In this document: one piece after another, positions 62,401-64,000 of the stretch
How the letters are laid out: each line of letters opens with the position of its first letter
Position numbering within the stretch: the first letter of the stretch is position 1
From: Shewanella electrodiphila
GTDB taxonomy: Bacteria > Pseudomonadota > Gammaproteobacteria > Enterobacterales > Shewanellaceae
Reading direction: 5' to 3'
Assembly: GCF_023283985.1 (NCBI RefSeq)
Contig: NZ_JAKIKU010000005.1
Span: 1-64,000, forward strand
DNA: 64,000 nt
The notes under the pieces: model-generated
What the model saw: only the letters and a program-made list of their open reading frames with translations
Databases searched by the model: none
Told to the model about the DNA's origin: nothing
Translations under genes and position numbers: made by a program

Positions 62401-62742
62401 AGTGTCGATTTTTTCGCGCACTTCAAGGCTTGCCATATCCATATTGGTGCCCCATTCAAACTCAAGCACAACATCTGACATGCCTGAGCGTGAAATAGAA
62501 CTGATTTTACGTAAGCCTTTAACCACACCGACTGCTTCTTCAATCGGTTTCGAGATGAGTTGCTCCACTTCTACAGGCGCAGCGCCATCATAAGCGGTGC
62601 GCACTGTGACGCTTGGGTAGCTTAAATCTGGTAATAATTTCACTGCTAAGCGTGTAAACCCGACCATGCCAAATAGCATTATGGCGAGCATAAACATCCA
62701 CACGGTAACTGGACGTTTAACCGAGGTATTAATCAATGACAT
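59467..62742 (-). CDS. RND efflux transporter permease (first of two)
   Basis: The 1091-residue RND permease has twelve membrane helices. TM4 carries GGIALAIGLLVDNAIVVLENI, and the C-terminal half has IGLIMLAGIVVNNAIVLVDRINQLR. There is an extra loop of about 60 residues after TM6 (KAKPTTTKGKIGYYAAM...), making it longer than the partner. AAGGAAG six bases upstream of the ATG supports the start. It lies 10 bases after the adaptor gene and overlaps the next permease, so all three are one operon for export of toxic compounds. Confidence 0.94.
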   Translation of the reverse strand: MSLINTSVKRPVTVWMFMLAIMLFGMVGFTRLAVKLLPDLSYPSVTVRTAYDGAAPVEVEQLISKPIEEAVGVVKGLRKISSISRSGMSDVVLEFEWGTNMDMASLEVREKIDTIELPLDINKPLLLRFNPNLDPIMRLALSVPDASETQLKSMRTFAEEELKRRLEALSGVAAVRLSGGLEQEVHILLNQQKLQQLNLNADDIKRRINEENINLSAGKVIQGDKEYLVRTLNQFNSLEELRDVIVYRNGQTLIRLREVADIVDGYKERSDVTRIGDVESIELAIYKEGDANTVSVAQKIQAELNNINAESEENQLKVIYDQSEFIQSAVSEVTAAALFGSLLAMLVIYLFLRDIIATLIISISIPFSVIATFNMMYFAEISLNIMSLGGIALAIGLLVDNAIVVLENIDRYKAQGLARLDAAVKGSKEVAGAIFASTLTTLAVFVPLVFVDGIAGALFSDQALTVTFALLASLFVALTAIPMLASRQGFTQLPEEVTEAPKAKPTTTKGKIGYYAAMILGFPFKVLLSYLPNALLNLVIIFTRFFSWLFSLVMRPLSAGFNFFYRFIERIYHGVLKHAMSHKVVTVIIAVMLTLGAGSLFPRLGVELIPPMNQGEFYVEILLPPGTAVQKTDAVLEQLAYSISDNEDVKHTFSQAGSGGLMTSDTARGGENWGRLQVVLENTHAFDSVAATLRETARRIPALDAKIEHPELFSFKTPLEIELSGYDLAQLKHSGDQLVSALSQSNRFSDINTSLRDGQPEISIRFDHARLAALDLDAPTVASRIAHRVGGTIASQYTVRDRKVDILVRSELAERNNIEDVNALIINPNSEHAIPLSAVADVSLQVGPSAINRVSQQRVAIVSANLSYGDLSEAVKEAQQILNQQQFPSSIQARFGGQNEEMEHSFESLKIALILAVFLVYLVMASQFESLLHPLLILVAVPMAVGGSVIGLFITGTHISVVVFIGLIMLAGIVVNNAIVLVDRINQLRKEGIEKDQAISTAAKSRLRPIMMTTLTTTLGLLPMAIGVGDGSEIRAPMAITVIFGLSMSTMLTLLVIPALYGIFDKKDYQQTASEQSNSDATSTLTTEGQS

Positions 62743-62752
62743 AATGGCTTCC

Positions 62753-63844
62753 TTACTTAGCGTTTAGACTGTTTTTGGCATAAGAAAGCGGGGTAATAAT
62801 TTCAACTAATGATTGATCTTTGAGGTTCTGTTGGCCACGGATAACGATCTGCTCTCCTTGGTTAACCCCTGATATTATTTCGACCTTATCTTTTTCACGA
62901 TACCCTAGGCGTACTTCGCGGCGGGTTGCTGTGTTATCTTCAATAACATACAAGGCTTGGGTATCATCTTGATTAATAATGGCATTGAAAGGCACTGTTA
63001 CCACATCTTCATGAGTGTCGTATTTTAGCTCTACGCGAGTGAACATGCCTGCTTTAAGGTTTGCTTTAGTATTATCAATGGCGATAGTGACTTTAAATGT
63101 GCCACTTTGTGCATCGACAATCGGGCTAATACGCAGCACATTTGCAATAATTTCATTGGCTGTTGATTGCTTGCCACTGTTTGAATATTGATTGCTGATT
63201 TTAGCTTGTTGACCTAAACGCAGGCTGGTTAATTGCTGCTCTGGTAAGTGAACAATGCCGTGAAGTTCGTCTTGATTGACGATATAAAATAGTTCTTCAA
63301 ACTCTTTAGCCATATTGCCTTTCTTCACATGTCGCATGGCTACGATGCCATCAATGGGTGACACGATTTGGCTTTCTATGACATGTAGCTCTGCTAAATC
63401 ACGCTGTGCGATAGCCGCTTGTAGGTTGAACTCTAATTTGGCCATTACATCTTGGCTGACAAATTCTTTGTTTTTCATTTGCTTTAAACGATTCAATTCC
63501 TGTTCAATGATCTGAACTTCTGCTTGCGAACGTTTGTAATCGTAGTGCTGACGTTTAGCATCTATGGTTGCTAAAGCCTGTCCTTTAGTGACGCGATCAC
63601 CTTCTTCAACGTTAATTTCTTCAATTAAGCCCGCAATTCGAGTAACGACATGGGCTTCTTCTGGCGCTTCCAGTGTTGCAGTCGTGCTATAAAATGAAGA
63701 CACATTACCCTGGGTGACTTGTGAAACTTCTACCGGGACGGCGTATTTTTCTTCTTCTTTAGTTTCATCTTCTTGACCAGTGCAACCACTTAAACCTGAA
63801 GTCAGTGCTGCAATACAAAGTAGTGGGATTGTCATTTTTTTCAT
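62753..63844 (-). CDS. RND efflux periplasmic adaptor lipoprotein
   Basis: I start at the ATG at 63844, giving a proper lipoprotein signal (MKKMTIPLLCIAALTSGLSGC) with TAGG nine bases upstream; an ATG six codons earlier is possible. The 363-residue membrane fusion protein has lipoyl halves (VVTRIAGLIEEINVEEGDRVTKGQ and VSPIDGIVAMRHVKKGN), an alpha hairpin between them (about residues 90-150) and a beta barrel (GTFKVTIAIDNTKANLKAGMFTRVEL). It links the permeases to an outer-membrane channel, which must be encoded elsewhere (TolC-like). First gene of the operon. Confidence 0.92.
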   Translation of the reverse strand: MKKMTIPLLCIAALTSGLSGCTGQEDETKEEEKYAVPVEVSQVTQGNVSSFYSTTATLEAPEEAHVVTRIAGLIEEINVEEGDRVTKGQALATIDAKRQHYDYKRSQAEVQIIEQELNRLKQMKNKEFVSQDVMAKLEFNLQAAIAQRDLAELHVIESQIVSPIDGIVAMRHVKKGNMAKEFEELFYIVNQDELHGIVHLPEQQLTSLRLGQQAKISNQYSNSGKQSTANEIIANVLRISPIVDAQSGTFKVTIAIDNTKANLKAGMFTRVELKYDTHEDVVTVPFNAIINQDDTQALYVIEDNTATRREVRLGYREKDKVEIISGVNQGEQIVIRGQQNLKDQSLVEIITPLSYAKNSLNAK

Positions 63845-64000
63845 GCTGATTAACCTATCCATGGGGTACCTGCCAGTTCAATATTTTTGAATTAATGACG
63901 CTTGAGAAAGTTAAGTCTGAAAGGTTAACTTGTAAACGTCACGTTATCATTTGTAACTAATGTTTAATTTCAACTAACAAAGCACTAACTGTGCCAGTTT
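63845..64000. other. Upstream region of the RND operon
   Basis: The right edge holds the region expected to contain the efflux operon promoter. No local regulator gene is visible; any repressor would lie beyond the window. Confidence 0.4.

Overview
The window looks like chromosomal DNA of a marine gammaproteobacterium close to Shewanella. I base this on recognisable gene neighbourhoods (csiV-mfd, a PilZ gene next to lolCDE, DUF2062 next to comEC-msbA-lpxK-ycaR), on small families common in Shewanella and Vibrio (DUF2986, DUF3624, CsiV), and on moderately AT-rich DNA with Shine-Dalgarno/ATG starts. It is mostly housekeeping sequence with a few accessory patches. The genus is inferred, not proven.

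Layout. 1-440: the end of an rRNA operon, with one intact 5S gene followed by two decayed 5S 3' ends. 910-6542: a PAS-GGDEF-EAL c-di-GMP protein, then a BaeSR-type two-component system divergent from two small genes, one of them for an exported protein. 6740-14176: a PTPS-fold enzyme, an M23 protein, YecM, an L,D-transpeptidase, a potassium channel overlapping a MATE exporter, a lipoprotein and a glutaredoxin. 14412-22879: a giant DUF748/AsmA-like protein, acetyltransferases, a DUF445 protein, a VOC protein overlapping a DUF1289 protein, and asnB. 23241-31033: an M28 peptidase, nagD, a lone RibD-like deaminase, small membrane proteins, sdaA and nagZ. 31351-40026: csiV-mfd (leftward), a PilZ protein, and the lolCDE lipoprotein-release operon.

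40184-41439 holds two tandem gene cassettes with integron attC-like sites and no integrase in view. The leading bases of each cassette are complementary to the left box of its own attC (11 of 11 bases for the first, 9 of 10 for the second), as expected for circularisable integron cassettes. The first cassette gene has an in-frame stop. The second encodes an unrecognised exported protein. I regard this as the most interesting locus: a cluster of attC sites lacking integrase (CALIN) inserted downstream of lolE.

41680-48584: an unknown membrane protein, DUF924, an XRE-type regulator divergent from a LysR gene, a quinone-oxidoreductase-like enzyme divergent from a second LysR gene, two microsatellite-like arrays, a GNAT and DUF3624 pair, and DUF2062. 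48613-54308: comEC, msbA, lpxK and ycaR run in one direction and probably share transcription; msbA and lpxK act in lipid A export and synthesis. 54630-63844: a small kinase-fold protein, an MBL-fold hydrolase, and a three-gene RND efflux operon (lipoprotein adaptor plus two permeases, no outer-membrane channel gene).

Four clear short tandem-repeat arrays (units of 12, 9, 13 and 7 bp) and one degenerate array are scattered through intergenic or linker DNA. All functional statements come from reading the sequence and remembered family features; no searches were run.
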